Positions 10,012-22,836 of a stretch of 31,527 nucleotides of DNA are shown piece by piece. A program made the translations under genes and the position numbers. The stretch is taken from contig JAJKFJ010023915.1 of assembly GCA_027382625.1 (NCBI GenBank), forward strand, positions 1-31,527. Reading direction: 5' to 3'. This DNA comes from Tetmemena sp. SeJ-2015. Lineage: Eukaryota; Ciliophora; Spirotrichea; Sporadotrichida; Oxytrichidae. The notes under the pieces were generated by a model. That model was not told the DNA's origin and made no database searches. It saw nothing but the letters and a program-made list of their open reading frames with translations. Within the stretch, counting starts at the first letter, position 1; each line of letters begins with the position of its first letter.

Positions 10012-13000
10012 TCAAGAGGTCGAAAAATTATTTCGAGAAATACCTTGTAACAAAAGCAACGCTATATTTTATTTTTTTTAATTTAGAATAACTGTTTGAC
10101 CTCTTTCAAAGAAGTTCTTAGTTCTTTGCTCTCTTAGGCTTTACAAAATATCATAAACATATCAATTTGCTTAAGTTTGAATGAGTCTATTTTGTTTATC
10201 CAGAGAACAAAATATTTGAGAAGTTTTAGAATTGATGATTCTCTTGAGTTCAGTTATCTTGCCATCCCAGATATCTCCACTTACTCCTTCTTCGCTTTCT
10301 AACTAAGCAATATACAGGTAGTCCCCTTTATCATCGAATTCCTTGATTTAAGCTTCAGTGAGCAGGTGCATATTCTCAAATATCAGAATTGAAAATTCCT
10401 TGTAATTCACTTAAAAATAGCTAATCTAAATATCATTTAATTATTAAGTTTACATTCTCTATTTTTAAGATCCTTAAACTCGTTCAAAAGTGTCCGATAT
10501 TATAGCAATTAACAAATTAAGCATGATCACAATCAGGAAGAGAGTTGCTATCATAAACAAAATCCAAACTTCTTCCACAAATTTCTGCCCAAAATTTCCC
10601 GTATCAAAGTCACCAAGCATCAATCGATAAACAAAGGCATAAGCAGAAACCAACCCACCGTCTATGAATTGCTCTCCCTCAGGATTAGATTCGCTAAGTA
10701 GCAGGAAGGGACCACTTAACACCACAATACAAAAATAAATTGAAAAGCCAATAATCAACAGAAAGCACTTCATATCGATTATCACTTCAAAGATCAGTGA
10801 AACCAAATGCCCAGTCTATCGGAAAAGCCTGAAGAAGTATAAGAAATAAAAGGAGAGGAAGAATATTATATATGCATTCATCATGTTCAAAGAGTCTTAA
10901 ATGTTAAAGACTGAAGATATAAAATATTCTCAACAATATATTTTAAGCATCTTAAAGGATCTGAAGAATTACAGATACAAGAACTAAAGTCTTGGGAAAC
11001 ACATCCAATACATTCCAAAGAGTCAAGCTCCCAAATCTCATACTAATTGAATTAGCTTAAATTATCAAATTGCGATAGAAGTAAATTGAAAATCCTATGA
11101 GCAAGATTTCTGAAGCTATTTTTACCCCAAAATAAAACAGATCTTCTTAAAAATTGAGCCAGATACACATATACTTGAATAGAAAAGCATATATAGTATA
11201 AGGAATAAGTAGGTGATTGATTATTGCGTTCTTTAATAATAAATAGAATGTGATTAAAAAATTAATAAATTCTTAACTGGAGGTAGTTTAACTTCTAGAA
11301 GTGCCTAAATATATTGGACATTAAAAGTTTGCTCAATATTGTCTGATTCAGCTAGTTCTTTAATAAGATATTTTGCATTGTGATCTCCGAACTGGTGCAT
11401 TTTAGGTAAATCAGTTACCTTTAAGAGGAGAGGCATCTTAACTTCATTAAAATCGTCATCATCATTATCTTTTTCAAATAGCATAGAGTAAAAATGCTCC
11501 TTTTGAGTTGTATTTAGATGAGATTAAACCACTTAGAATTAACATCCTGGCCTTGTCTTAATTTTTTAAATAAATATCTCTATGATTTTTTTAAAAATAA
11601 TTTCACCTTTAGTATAATCCAAAGCCCATTAAGGTTTTATTGTTCTTTTCTGAATATAATCGCATAATGCTATAGGGTTAAGTTTAAGTATTTCATCGAA
11701 GATGTCCTTTATGAAAAGAAAATGATCATCGATAGGATAATTTGCAATCTCCTCTAGTATAATTCCTGCTATTTTAGAAAGCTAATTCTTGATGCAAATA
11801 TGAAGTGGAGTTATGCCGTTTTAGCAAGGAATAAAGTTGATATGAATGCTTTTATTTCCCTCTCTTCTCATATAGGTAATTATTTCCATAAGTTTTTCAA
11901 ACTGTTGCTAATTATTTTTCACTAATCTGTGAATGAGTGTTTCCCCAGTTGGGAGTGTCACATTTAGGAGCTCTTGAATAACTTCAGTACTGAAATATTA
12001 AATCAATAGTTGACCCTGCTCCAATAATTCAATAATTCTCCAATGGTAATATGAGTATCCCTAGATTGATTTCATGCACCCGTTTATATAAACTCTTTTG
12101 CTGCATTCGAGTCCATTTCTATTCTGAGAATAAATAGATAGCTACGAAAACTTTTGATTTTTTATCAGAACATCAAATATTTATTTATTCTAAATGTATC
12201 AATAATTTTAAAAGGCCAAAAAAATATTACAAAGAATTCTTATTTTTATTAAAAAAAGTAAAGATAATTGGTTTGCTAGTAATTGATTAGATTTAATTAA
12301 TTCTTACTTATTTTTTAAAATAAATATCTCTTCACTGGATAGTGAAGAAAGTAATCTATCAGTACCTAATTCTAATCTTTTGAGGATAAGTTGCAAAGTT
12401 TCATCATCTAGCTATCGTTCATTCTTCAAGATATTATTCTTATTTTAGTTTTTAATTTAATAAATTTGAATTGTTTAATCTCTATTAACCAGCGAAATTC
12501 TATCATCTCCTAATATAATCATAATAAAAGAGGCAATTAATTTATTTAATTTTGAGAAACCAATATTCCTTAAAGTTCAATAATTCAATAAATTCAAAAT
12601 TTATTATGTCTTTACTTTACTAGGTTGCCTCTAAATATTAGGCAATTATCAAAAAATAAGGAAATGATAAAATCAAATGATAAATCAAATGTTTAAATAA
12701 GGTAATTTTTTTTTTAGACACAATTTTTATATTTTAATAAGTGTTTTAAAGTATATTTTTACTAAAATTAGATGATAGCCTTAACAGCGGAATTTATAAC
12801 TTATTATTCTCTAAAATTTAGTTGGGGTCCATTTCAATAGTACTCTCTGATTTTTAAAGATGAAATTAAAATGATTCTAGATAGCTCAACTTGATTTATT
12901 CATGGCTGAAGTCATTACTAAGCTCATATGTCTTGTATTATTTATCTTAATAACTGAAGTCGATATATTTGGTGAAATTGGAATTAAAGTATAGAGGTTA

Positions 13001-15451
13001 TGCTTAAAACATGATTGGTTTGATGCAGCAAATAAATATTGCTCTGCCATCTGCTATTTAAAATACCCTGTATTCTTTCTTTGCTAGATTGCTTTCTATG
13101 AATAATTTGTTATGCTCTGAAACAAAGAACTTTTTATCTCTTCTATCATCGCATAAGTGAAAGAATGAAGCTGCTTCAACTATTTCATGTAGGTTGACAA
13201 ATATTTTTTTGAATAGAATTTGCTCTTAAGGGTTTTTATTATGAGTTAATTCTGGTAATAGTTTGTAAATGAGATTATGCTCATTCTCTAGTCTGCATTC
13301 TTGTTTAAACATTGAATAATCCTAATCAGAATTGATTTTAGAAATGGATAAAGGTTGACCAAGGGAGAGAGATTAGACAAATAACATGTTTTTAGGAGCA
13401 TAGAGAACAGCTACTTTATCATTATAGCTACAGTTTTCAATATAAATATATATCATCTTTGTGGTAAGAATAAGCCAGAAATCTCTTCTCGAATTCACAG
13501 AATCCTACCAAATCTATTTTTGAGTCACTTAACTAATTCTGTATCTTCAATGAGATAAAATATTTTATAAATTGATATTGAGAAATATATAATTCATTTA
13601 ATGTCCAAGGATTTTAGTAAGTTACTATCTTATTTGAAAGAGGGTCAAATTAAAATTTGGTTTCGAGGAGTCCAGTGCATTAAATAATAAATATATTTGA
13701 TAATAGGAGACCATATAAGCATAGAAAGCTCTCCATCTATTTAAAATAGCCAAAAATTGTATAATTTCCAAAGTGTCATTGAACTCTTTCTTTTCCTAGA
13801 ATTATAAAAATAAAAATAATGAATGACTTAGTTAATATCCAGTCAAGGTCAAAGAAGTAAAAGTTGTCTTAGTCACATCTAAGGTATATATTTTTGCCTT
13901 CTACTACATGCAAATTCTTTATGCCCCCTCTAAAATTGTACATGAATTTCTTTCCAGTAATCAAATTAATCTCAACTAAGTTTCCATTCAACTCATAGAA
14001 CATATAGTCTCCGTCAAGGAAATAAATTAAAATAATTTGTGTCTTTAAATACTATTTGTACTCACTAAAGTCAAAGTTCCCAATTCTTTAGCATAAATTG
14101 TCTTGCCAAATATCTGGCTCATCTAGTATTCTATCCACGTCGTTCAATATAAATATCAGCAATTCATTAGTCACAATATCTGCAAATAAAGAGTAATAAA
14201 TATGTATAATTGATTAAGAAAAGCTTGAAATCTCACACATAGATCAACCAAACTAATTAAAATATCATAAAAATAAATTATAATATATAATTTCACTGCT
14301 CTCCTTTCCAAATAAGCAAATTTTAAATGGATCTTGAGGATTAATAAAAGACACTCAGCACTTTCCCATGAGCCACATAATTTAATTACAAATGAATTTA
14401 ATTAAGTTATGAATATTTTATTTTTATTGATGTGCAAAGTAAAGATTATTTAAGGGGGCTGCCTGAATATTAAGTAATCTTCGTGAAGAGCTCATGTTTT
14501 GAATCAAAATGACTATCTGAGAATCCTAATTAGACTAAAATATTGTGGATAGATTGGAGTTATCTTGATGAAAAGCTTTTTCAAATTCTTAGATCAACCT
14601 TGCCATGTTTTTGGTACATGCTATAATCGCAGACAGAGTGAATTTGTTTTGTATTGTCTAAATGAAATATTACAATAATTATGATAAAATTACATTTTCT
14701 GAGGCAAATCTCAGCTTTTAATGGTCTGATTATGTTGGAAGTTGTGTATACGAGTAATTTTTGTAAATATCTCCCATGATAGCAAACCAATATGTGGAAG
14801 ATAATTAAAAGCTTTTAATTTAGAAAATGATCGAGCTTTCATAGCTATTGATAAAGTTTATGTGAGATATTTCACTATTCATTAAAAAGCAAAGTTGAAT
14901 TGATTAACTTGAAGTTTATGGAATTTAAGAGAAGTAGTGAATCCATTTCTTTGAGGATGATTATTATTTTTATGAGCCACATAAATTATTTGACTCAGAA
15001 TTTTTAAGTCTTTAAATAGTTCAACTACAAATAACATATTTAGTAAAAATCAATAACCTTACTGTGCAATCGGATGAATCTCTCTTTAATGATACTTAAG
15101 ATAAAACCTTCAGATTAATTTCAAAAATATTTTTATCATTAATTTATATTTTCTATAAGAATATTAAGTACTCTCTTAAGTCTGATATATTTTATATTTT
15201 ATTCATTTGCATAAGATGCTTTATAAAAATTTCTTTATTTAGACATAAGCTTTGCAGAAAGTCTTTCCAGCTAATAAAAATTCTCACTTATCAATTTCTT
15301 ATTTAAATATAATATAGAGTATTTTTCATAATTTAAATATATATAGATTCTTCTTACAAGCTCAAGCATATCTTATTTCCATTTTTTTGTATCTAGGTGT
15401 AACTGATAAAAGTTGCACGATTGGTTTTTGAATTCTCATTTTTCTTTTCAT
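10012..15451 (-). CDS. Locus F: TRP-like cation channel with propeller-like N-terminus and ankyrin repeats
   Basis: Minus strand, candidate start ATG at 15451-15449 (MKRKMRIQKPIVQLLSVTPR), stop probably TGA at 10014-10012. From about 14800 to 12310 the protein has WD40/propeller-like strands (AHGKVLSVFYQSSRS, VEGKNIYLRCD, DLVGFCEFEKRFLAYSYHKD, NDKVAVLYAPKNMLFVQS). From about 12190 to 11320 there is a helical/ankyrin part with the diagnostic NGITPLHICIKN. Then come membrane helices (INHLLIPYTIYAFLFKYMCI, EILLIGFSIYFY, VSVILQIL, FFLSFYFLYFF, FLLIIGFSIYFC), a pore loop near YRLMLGDFDTG, and S6 LFLIVIMLNLLIAIISDTFE, followed by a coiled C-tail. NLLIAIISDTF is a hallmark of the TRP/polycystin-like superfamily in ciliates. 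It would pass cations across plasma or ciliary membrane; ligand and selectivity unknown. Two IESs in the membrane region were solved exactly; more lie N-terminal. Confidence 0.85.
10917..10935. other. IES, 19 bp, pointer ATATA
   Basis: ATATA at 10917-10921 and 10936-10940. Excision joins ILQDAQNI to SSVFNIQDSLNMMNAYIIFF, removing a TGA and linking two membrane helices in frame. Confidence 0.75.
11229..11269. other. IES, 41 bp, pointer TTCTT
   Basis: TTCTT at 11229-11233 and 11270-11274. Excision joins VKLPPVKN to AIINHLLIPY at the start of the first membrane helix, matching the usual layout of this channel family. Confidence 0.8.
12600..12770. other. AT-rich insert inside locus F, presumed IES
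   Basis: No coding-like frame. The propeller frame from 13440 to about 12770 ends here, and a new one resumes at about 12570 (TLRNIGFSKLNKLIASF). Pointers not resolved. Confidence 0.45.
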
Positions 15452-15635
15452 AATAAAAATGAATGCCTTAAGTGCCGAAATAACAAACATATACTTTTAA
15501 TAAATATACAGCAATTTATCACATATTATTTTAAATAAATAATGAGAGTAGAGGTTTGAGGCTCTCATAATTTATTTAATAAACTAAATCTTAATTAACT
15601 CACACTAAGAATCTAAAAATGGGAATATAGTATAA

Positions 15636-17551
15636 TCATCCTTAAATCCCTTCATTTATGTCTTTAAAATATTTTAGAGTAATAGGAAATAAAATAAATA
15701 AAGTAAAATAAATTATAAGAATGAAATAGAGATCCTTAATTTTAAAATTGCTTAATCTTTCTTCTATATTGCACTTGGGAGATTCAAAAGTAGAAGTATT
15801 TATCTCTTGATTTATTGCAAAAATTCCATCCCCATTTTTAGTTTTCAAAAATATGAGGCTTTGATTGAATTATAGTTTTTTGTATTTCATGTCAACTAGC
15901 TCATCATCTTCAGTAAAATTATTTCGAGAAATATGAGAGCTCAGTTTAAAACTCTTCATGAAAGTAACTTATAAGTTTTCCTTATTGTTTTCATTCAGTA
16001 TTTTTAAATCATAGCAGAAAAGCTCATAATTCTCAGTTATTTATTTCTCACAAGCTATGATCTGTAAATTATTTTATTAATAAGGAAAATTTATTTAAAA
16101 GATTAAATTAATTTACAATTTATAAATTTTTATAATTTTAAACTTTTTCTTACAAATTCAAAATAAATTGAAATAGTTCTAATGAAATAACTAATTAGTT
16201 TTGTTATTTAGAAAAAGATTGAATTTTTATATATTCTATCAAATGAATAATTTAAAGGGATTTTAAATTTTTGATAGGCTAAAAACTCTCAATTAATAAA
16301 TAAAAATTTCTTGCTTAAAATACATTAATTTAGCATTTATAGTTTATAGATAGTCCAAGGGTATAATCGTAATCAATCTTAAGAATCTTTTAGCTGGGAT
16401 CTATTTGGTCTCTTAAAAATTATATGAAATCGACTGTGTGAGTTTAGTTATTACTAACATGTGGATTTAAGCTTTAAAAAGAAGCATCCCCTATAAAAGA
16501 TCCTTCCTTGTCTCTTAGTTGGTTTGAGTTTTAAGATCTTAATCTCGAGTCTTAAGAGAGAAGCTATTAGCTGGTTTGTGTCCTATCTTTTATTACAAAT
16601 AAAATATTAAATTAACCTTGCCTGGTAGGTGCTTTGCTTCCATCATAGTTTGAAATCAGTTCGTCAAATTCATTTTCATATTCAATCAAAGGATCCAATT
16701 TATAATCAGATTTCATAGTGCTTAAAACGTTTTCCAAAGATATGCAGGCTAATTTATAAAAAGGATAAATTTAATTTTTTTCTATTTATTTGTTTTAGCA
16801 CGATAGGATAAGATGTAAAATAAATATATGATGTTAATCGTTTACAAATAGTTTGACTCCCTCGCTTTTAGGGAAAGGACTAGAAATATGGAGTGCTCTT
16901 TCTAAGAATGGCTGAACTATAATCACATTTTACTTTTCTCCTTTCGTGAGATAAGCTAATTCTGTTTGTGAAGCATATAAGTCCTCGACTTCACCTATTT
17001 CAAAATTAGAAACAAATGCTTACTATGATGGACATGCTGGAAAAGTCTCTCTTTATTTTTCCAAACTTAAAATAGAAATTCACCTCCATGAAATTCTATC
17101 AGCTCTTTAGGCTTGAACTTAAGAACTAAGCAAACATAGTCATTAGCAAAGCTCTATGAATTTTCCTTAAATTGAAATATTTATCGCACTTCAAATACCA
17201 AAATAAATAATTAATTTCAAAGAGATCACTTAAATCCACTGTCTATGTTAACTAAAAAATAAGAGTAAGGACAAAGTAAAATTGGAAAGATAATTTCTAA
17301 AGAAATCTAAATTACTTGGTTAAGATAATCATTTGCATTATCGGGAATTTATTAAGATTTATCTTTTTCTTGTTAAGAACGAACGCTCTTTCTATCTAAA
17401 ATATCCAATAATTTTAAAAATAATCTAGTTGCTACACATCTTTCTATTTATTCTATGATTATTTTTAGTTTTTGCTTGTATTTTGAAATTAAGAGTCTTC
17501 TTTATAAGATTCTCCTTGATAAGATGATGAGTCCAGGAGAGCTGTTTTCAT
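15636..17551 (-). CDS. Locus G: membrane protein with C-terminal transmembrane helix, unrecognised
   Basis: Minus strand, start ATG at 17551-17549 (MKTALLDSSSYQGESYKEDS), stop TGA at 15638-15636. A hydrophilic Q/N/S-rich N-terminus is followed by segments around 17280-17060 (NDYVCLVLKFKPKELIEFHG), then a TGA-free run from about 17020 to 16290 (EVEDLYASQTELAYLTKGEK, QFLRDQIDPSQKILKIDYDY). The final part from about 16060 reads ENYELFCYDLKILNENNKE, FHISRNN-like strands and FNQSLIFLKTKNGDGIFAI, and ends in the membrane helix DLYFILIIYFTLFILFPITL and a short tail. It is likely a lumenal or extracellular beta-rich domain anchored at the C-terminus, perhaps with a second helix near the N-terminus. 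AT-rich gaps near 17300-17350 and 16080-16290 are presumed IESs. Family not recognised. Confidence 0.65.
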
Positions 17552-17939
17552 TTTAGCCTAATATACAAATACAAAAGATCTATTCTAATTTAAATAATCA
17601 TCAGCAACATCAGAATTCTTATAGAGTTTTAATCAAAGAAATTATATTGCAAAAAATAAAATCAATATCTTGAGTATTCATGGTAATTTTAATTAACTTA
17701 TTGGTAGTTCGTTTTAGTATAATTTTTTTTTCCAGAGGATGATTTGTGGAATAAAAATAGGATGAGAAGAGGTAGAGATTTTTTAAGATGGTAAATGATT
17801 TACAAATATCATCTGATTATTTGAAAACATGTTTATTATTTTCTTAATTTTGCTATTTGATTTAATTATGGTAATAATGATGTCATTGTTTGGTATAAAT
17901 AGAAATGAGTGACCTCAGAGTGATATGAATTTATGTTAT
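17552..17939. other. Intergenic spacer between loci G and H
   Basis: AT-rich, no supported frame or structural signal; lies upstream of G and downstream of the H stop. Confidence 0.4.
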
Positions 17940-19077
17940 TCAACTCTCTAACGTTGAAATTTAGATACATTTAAGGAGGTTAAAAACTCGTAGAGCATGA
18001 TGCTAACAGGATTATTGATTAATTTAGCTCTTTAAATCTTCAATACTTGTAAGTTATGCCTTGGAATCTTTGGTAGGGGTAGAAGTCTATAAAATAATTA
18101 AGTCCTTTGCGTTTAGAACTACGCTCTCTCTCATAGCATCTAACAAATAAGCCTCCCCTTAAGTTCTGTTGCAATAAATTTGTATACAAAATAATTTGCT
18201 GTAGGTATAGAGGGTCTTCATGAAAGAAGGCGGCATATTGTGAGGTTCAAATAAGAAGTTGTAGCTGATAACACACAAAAATTAAAATTTATTAAAGCTT
18301 AAAGATAAATTGAATTTAACGAAGAGAACAGACATATTCATTATCTGTGTTCCATATTTTATTGGGCTGATCACCCCCTTCTCAACTAAGAGATTGAAAA
18401 CAGCTTCTGCTGCTCTAGGGAGCAAAAATACCTTAAGCAAGTTTTGATCACGCCCATCAGCTAAGAATAGTGACAGAGAGCTTAATGAAGCTGCTAAGAA
18501 TACCTCCTTACATAAATAAATTAAGATCTCTCCTTATCTTGACTGATCTTGATTTTCAATCTTCTTATTAAATTAAATTAACTTTGTAAAATTAATAAGA
18601 AACAAATTAAATACCTCGTGAATTTGAATAAGAAGGAGAAGAGCCCACACATCAGGCCAAAGCGGGTAAATTGAGGGAAATTCTTCAGCACTTTTATCAA
18701 GTTCAATTTAAGATTAATTTTTCTTCAAAACTATAACTAATTCTTTAATTCAATTTGTTGGTGAGCAGATTGAAAAGAAGTTTGATTCCACTTCCCACGA
18801 CGAAGCTTTTGAGAAACTTGATAAATATTGGGAGAAATTCCTCATGGCTCTTTAAACTTTTCTTTTGGTCTTTTGGCTTTTTAATTTAATCGCCCGCTTC
18901 CACTTCCTAGTTGAAGTCAATTTAAACTTTCTTAGCCTTCGATGGAGAGCCTGGTGTTGACTGTTGAAATTGTTAGTTTAGGAGTGAGGGAGTTCGGACT
19001 TATCTATCTTTGTGAGAAAATGATTCCTGGTCTGAATCTTAAGCAGGAGGGCTATTCAACTTAAATTAAAAATTCAT
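17940..19077 (-). CDS. Locus H: TMEM135-like membrane protein, complete, four coding segments
   Basis: Minus strand, start ATG at 19077-19075 (MNFQFKLNSPPAQDSDQE), stop TGA at 17942-17940. Removing three pointer-bounded IESs (47, 29 and 48 bp) leaves 1,014 bp, exactly 337 codons plus the stop, with no internal TGA. Order: a hydrophilic tail of about 90 residues (GSPSKAKKVQIDF), then helices FVVGSGIKLLFNLLTNK, RFGLMCGLFSFLFKFTRYL, EVFLAASLSSLSLFLADG, the conserved-looking FLLPRAAEAVFNLLVEKGVI, and FLFEPHNMPPSFMKTLYTYS. The string of LxxPRAxEAxxNLL, a GxxxPI stretch and EP(H/Y)N is typical of TMEM135-type proteins, which in animals act in peroxisome, mitochondrion and lipid balance. The paralogue J matches it segment by segment. 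The family call rests on recalled motifs, not on a search. Confidence 0.8.
18269..18316. other. IES, 48 bp, pointer TAAC
   Basis: TAAC at 18269-18272 and 18317-18320. Excision of an in-frame AT-rich insert joins IMNMSVLF to VISYNFLFEPHN, as in paralogue J, where the matching stretch is continuous. Confidence 0.7.
18575..18603. other. IES, 29 bp, pointer AAATTAA
   Basis: AAATTAA at 18575-18581 and 18604-18610. Excision joins FTRYLIQ to FNKKIENQDQSRQGEIL. A second, longer repeat (AAATTAAAT) gives the wrong frame, so the 7-bp pointer is preferred. Confidence 0.7.
18702..18748. other. IES, 47 bp, pointer TTCAATTT
   Basis: TTCAATTT at 18702-18709 and 18749-18756. Excision joins NLLTNKLN to LIKVLKNFPQFTRFG in frame. 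Confidence 0.85.
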
Positions 19078-19658
19078 GAAAAGTATGAAGCTAAAACTAT
19101 CTTCAAAATTAAAATGCTAATCATTATCATACATATTTATCGAAAAATTATCAAAATGTAATTTATATCGAAATTTAAAAATACAACTTATTGGGATTGA
19201 GATAAAAATTTAGATTCAATACTATCTTTTTAATAGATTATAAATTAAGTAAATGAAAAGCATGTTCAATTTTTAAGAAATTTTTAATTTGCACAAAAAA
19301 AAATGCAAATAACTTTATTTTTGATAATTCTATTAATTTTTGGGCATTTCATTGCAAATAACTTAAAACTCATTGGTCTGTTTTTAACTTATTTATAGAG
19401 AAAATATTTTTAAATAAAAATAGATTTATCATCCTCAAAATAATTTTATTTCAGGATTATTATATAATTGAATAAAAAATTGAAGCTTTAAATGAAATTC
19501 TAAATTGTAGAATTTTGTGTGAATAATTATTTATATTTAATAAATGATGATTTTAATTATCTTATTAATTCTAATTTATGATTTCTGTTTATTGAGCTCA
19601 CATATTTACTTGGGCTTTAAGAAAAGGAAGAGAGAATTAATCTTGAGATAAATTATAC
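19078..19658. other. Intergenic spacer between loci H and I
   Basis: About 580 bp of very AT-rich DNA with homopolymer A and T runs; no supported reading frame. Confidence 0.45.
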
Positions 19659-22582
19659 TCACTTTGGATCAAAGAAATCAATAAAAGACTGTATATCATC
19701 AATACATACTTTTAATTAGTTGACCAGACACATGACATCGCAATATTCCCTTTGGCATATTCTTTTATCAAGATGCTCATTTTTGTTCTTTGACTTCATC
19801 GCATAAAACTAAAACTCAAACTCTGAATCAGTTTATCCACTCTCCTTTCGCTTAAAAACAAAAGTCTCAATTTTTGTTAATTATAAACCAGTTTTAATAT
19901 TAGCACAAATTACTGTATTAAAAATTAAATTAGATTCTAATTAAAATAATAGAACTAAGTAATCAATGATATTTAAGCATATATTTGTTATTTCAAAATA
20001 TTCTGAATTAAAAATAGAAAAATTTTGTGCTCATTTATATTGAATCCATATATCAAGACTTAATTCATTTAATTATTGACTTAAATAAATTTAGATAACT
20101 TATGTACTAAATAGGCCTCATATACATTATAATTTAGAGAATTTAAAGCATTTGCAATTTTAAGAATCCTTAGATAATTTAAAATTTGTTAATATACTAA
20201 AAGGCTTAAAATCAATTTATAAACGCTCCTCATCTAAATTTTCTACTTTACCAACTTATTTCTTTTCCAATGCAATATTTAATAAAAATAATTTGTTTTG
20301 CAGGAGTTGAAAAATAGTTGACTTCTTGAGGGGTTAGATCTGCAAGTAGAAATATGAAAAACTTAGTGAAAATGACAGCCGAATCTGCTAATAGACTGTG
20401 AGCTTCTTAGAGCTTTAAGCTTTGTTCATTTTCAAATACCTTGTGCTAATAAATTTAAATAAACATAAGCATTTAATTATCTATTGAAGAAACTTGATAA
20501 AAAGATGCTGCACTTCAAACTACGAAAAAATATCGAAATTGATAACTCTATCGTACAGATTGTGCTTAACCCATGAGGAGATAGTTCGATATGCACTCCT
20601 CAACTGATAGTTCTAGTCAATAAGATATTTAAATTCTAACTGCTGCTAAAGTAAGTAGTCTTCTTCTGAATACAAGAAGATCAAATTTATGTTAAATCTT
20701 ATACACATATTTAAAAAATGTTGTATTGTGATTCATAGTCTGGGTCTGAGCACCTTAAAGTTGGGTAGGTTTAATCTATATATGTTCTTAGACTGAAGTC
20801 ATCACCTCTTGCTTTTATGTAAGCTGCTCTCCCTTTGAGCATAGGTCTGATTGCTTGTAAAGTTTCTTCAGGAGAAAACTGCTTATCGTTAAGAAAGGCA
20901 ATGTCGATAGTATGGAAGTCAGTTATTATGTAAGGTGTATTAAGGAAGAGAGATCCTACTTCTCTAATCATACACTATTTTCGAAAAGCAAAGTCGAGAG
21001 TGTCATCTAATCCTTTCTTCGTAATGGAAACATACTCATCAAACTCTTTCATTTTCTGATCAACCTCATCCGAATAGAGCCCTATTACTTTACTCAAATG
21101 ACCAAGGTAATCGCTATTTGTCAATACAACTTACAGCCTACTCAAGCACTCATCTCGTTTGCTTTTAAATTCATCTTTAACGTAATCCCATCTCAGATCA
21201 TACAGAAAATATTTTTCCTCAAAATCACAAATAATTAAATTTATTTTAAAGAAAATAAATATTTTGTTTAAATATATTATCTTTATGACTGTGAATAAAC
21301 TTTATATCAATTAAATTTTAAAGAAATTTTAAATTAAGTAAAGGAATTTTTATAAGTTTACTTTTTTAAAGAAACTTATTTAGCTCTTAAAATCTGCCTC
21401 TGATGGCCGAAAGAAAACCATCATCAATCATTTTTTTCATGAATTCTCTGCTTTTAGCTAATAATGAATAGTCTATTTATTTGAGAAAAGGCAGAGATTT
21501 TTCACAGATAAGTCTCAGCTAATAAGAGAAGTAATACTTCACTCTTTCCTTTTCCATAATCTCGATAAATAGATTAACCTTTTGCTGATCTGAAAGATGA
21601 CTCGATAATTCTAATAATTCGAATGAGCTGATCAAAAACTTTTCAGCTACATATTGAAGCTAGTTAAAGTGTAAATGCTAGAAAGAAGCTTTTATAGTTT
21701 CTTTTTCTTTAATAAGGCATGCTAGCTCTTCTTCATACTTTTTAATAAGTTTATCAAACTCAGTTTCTTCTTCAAGATCAGTCCTAATTTTCTCTTTGTT
21801 TTCAGAGATACCTAGCGCTTCCTTTTGTTTCTGTTCTTGTTGCTTCATGATTTCGTCTTCTAAGAGTTGATTTTTATCTTAAACTTTTTCCATTAGATTA
21901 ACCCAGTTTTATGACTATGTGAGATCGTATCCGTATACTACATCCTAAATGCACTTAGATAAGTAGTTTAACCCCGCCAAGTCATTCTTAAAACTAAACT
22001 CAGGAATATAATTAATTCTTTATGAGTTTGCCAAAATGCTTCTCAATCAGAACTCTTGATTGGAATTCCAAAATTATAGCACTGTCCGATGTTAAATACA
22101 TTCTCATCATCTAGTTAACAAAAATAAATTCTTTCTGCTTTATAATTTATTTATAGTTGTTTGATTTATCTGCATCTTTGATATCATCATGCTATTTCAT
22201 CTCATTTATTATTTGATATTGCAAAATTAAACTCTTCAAAATGAACTATCAAATTATTGATTAATAAAATAGTAGATCATATTGATATGGCTCAAAAGTT
22301 CCCTAGGAGAGAGGTATACTGTCATCTTATTCACAGATTCAAGTTGCTCCTCTTCAAATTCAAGAGTAACGTTTGTAAGGAGGTAAATACTGTGATTTAT
22401 GTCAGTCAAGAGGTTGTAATCCATGCAGCCTATTACCAACTCCTTCAAATTTTTGAATACTCTTTATTTCTCTCCTGAGATGGAGTTCCCATTTTCGCAA
22501 TTTTTCTCCATTAAGTGCAACAAACTTTCTAAAACCTTTAATTATATAACCTTAATTTTAAATAAATTTAAGCTGAATTCAT
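19659..22582 (-). CDS. Locus I: large coiled-coil protein, unrecognised
   Basis: Minus strand; start uncertain (ATG at 22582-22580 or 22492-22490), stop TGA at 19661-19659. Segments: about 22560-22250 (LLHLMEKNCENG, TLEFEEEQLESVNKMTVYLS), 22230-22030 (DADKSNNYKQIIKQKEFIFV), 22010-21330, a TGA-free 220-codon run with a strong coiled coil (MKQQEQKQKEALGISENKEK), 21230-20690 (YLGHLSKVIGLYSDEVDQKM, FLNTPYIITDFHTIDIAFLN), 20685-20480, 20450-20230 and a final segment 19890-19659 ending FIDFFDPK. AT-rich gaps at about 21240-21330 and 19890-20225 are presumed IESs. Roughly 800 residues, soluble, helical. It resembles structural or trafficking coiled-coil proteins, but no family is assigned. A nearer TGA at 20232-20230 is a possible alternative end. 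Confidence 0.65.
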
Positions 22583-22836
22583 AGCATAATCTTGAAAAGT
22601 ATAATCTAAGATAATCATTCATATTTTGTAATATATATTTCACAATCGATTTAATTAACCTATCTTTTTATTACTTGCCTAATTTTATTTGTCAATGTAC
22701 CTTTACTAAAAAATTAGAAATCATTTATTACTACAATAGTTATCCAATAATGATGAATATAAATGAAGTTGTATAAGAGATATTAACATTTAATAAAATA
22801 AAAAAAAATTATAATTTTTCTCTCAAAGAATGAAAA

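Noticed and set aside
11124..11133. CCCCAAAA string as a telomere remnant
   Set aside because: Only eight bases and inside the conserved coding region of the channel (FGVK region).
22257..22478. Plus-strand ORF opposite locus I
   Set aside because: Antisense shadow of the minus-strand segment containing TLEFEEEQLESVNKMTVYLS, which fits its neighbours.
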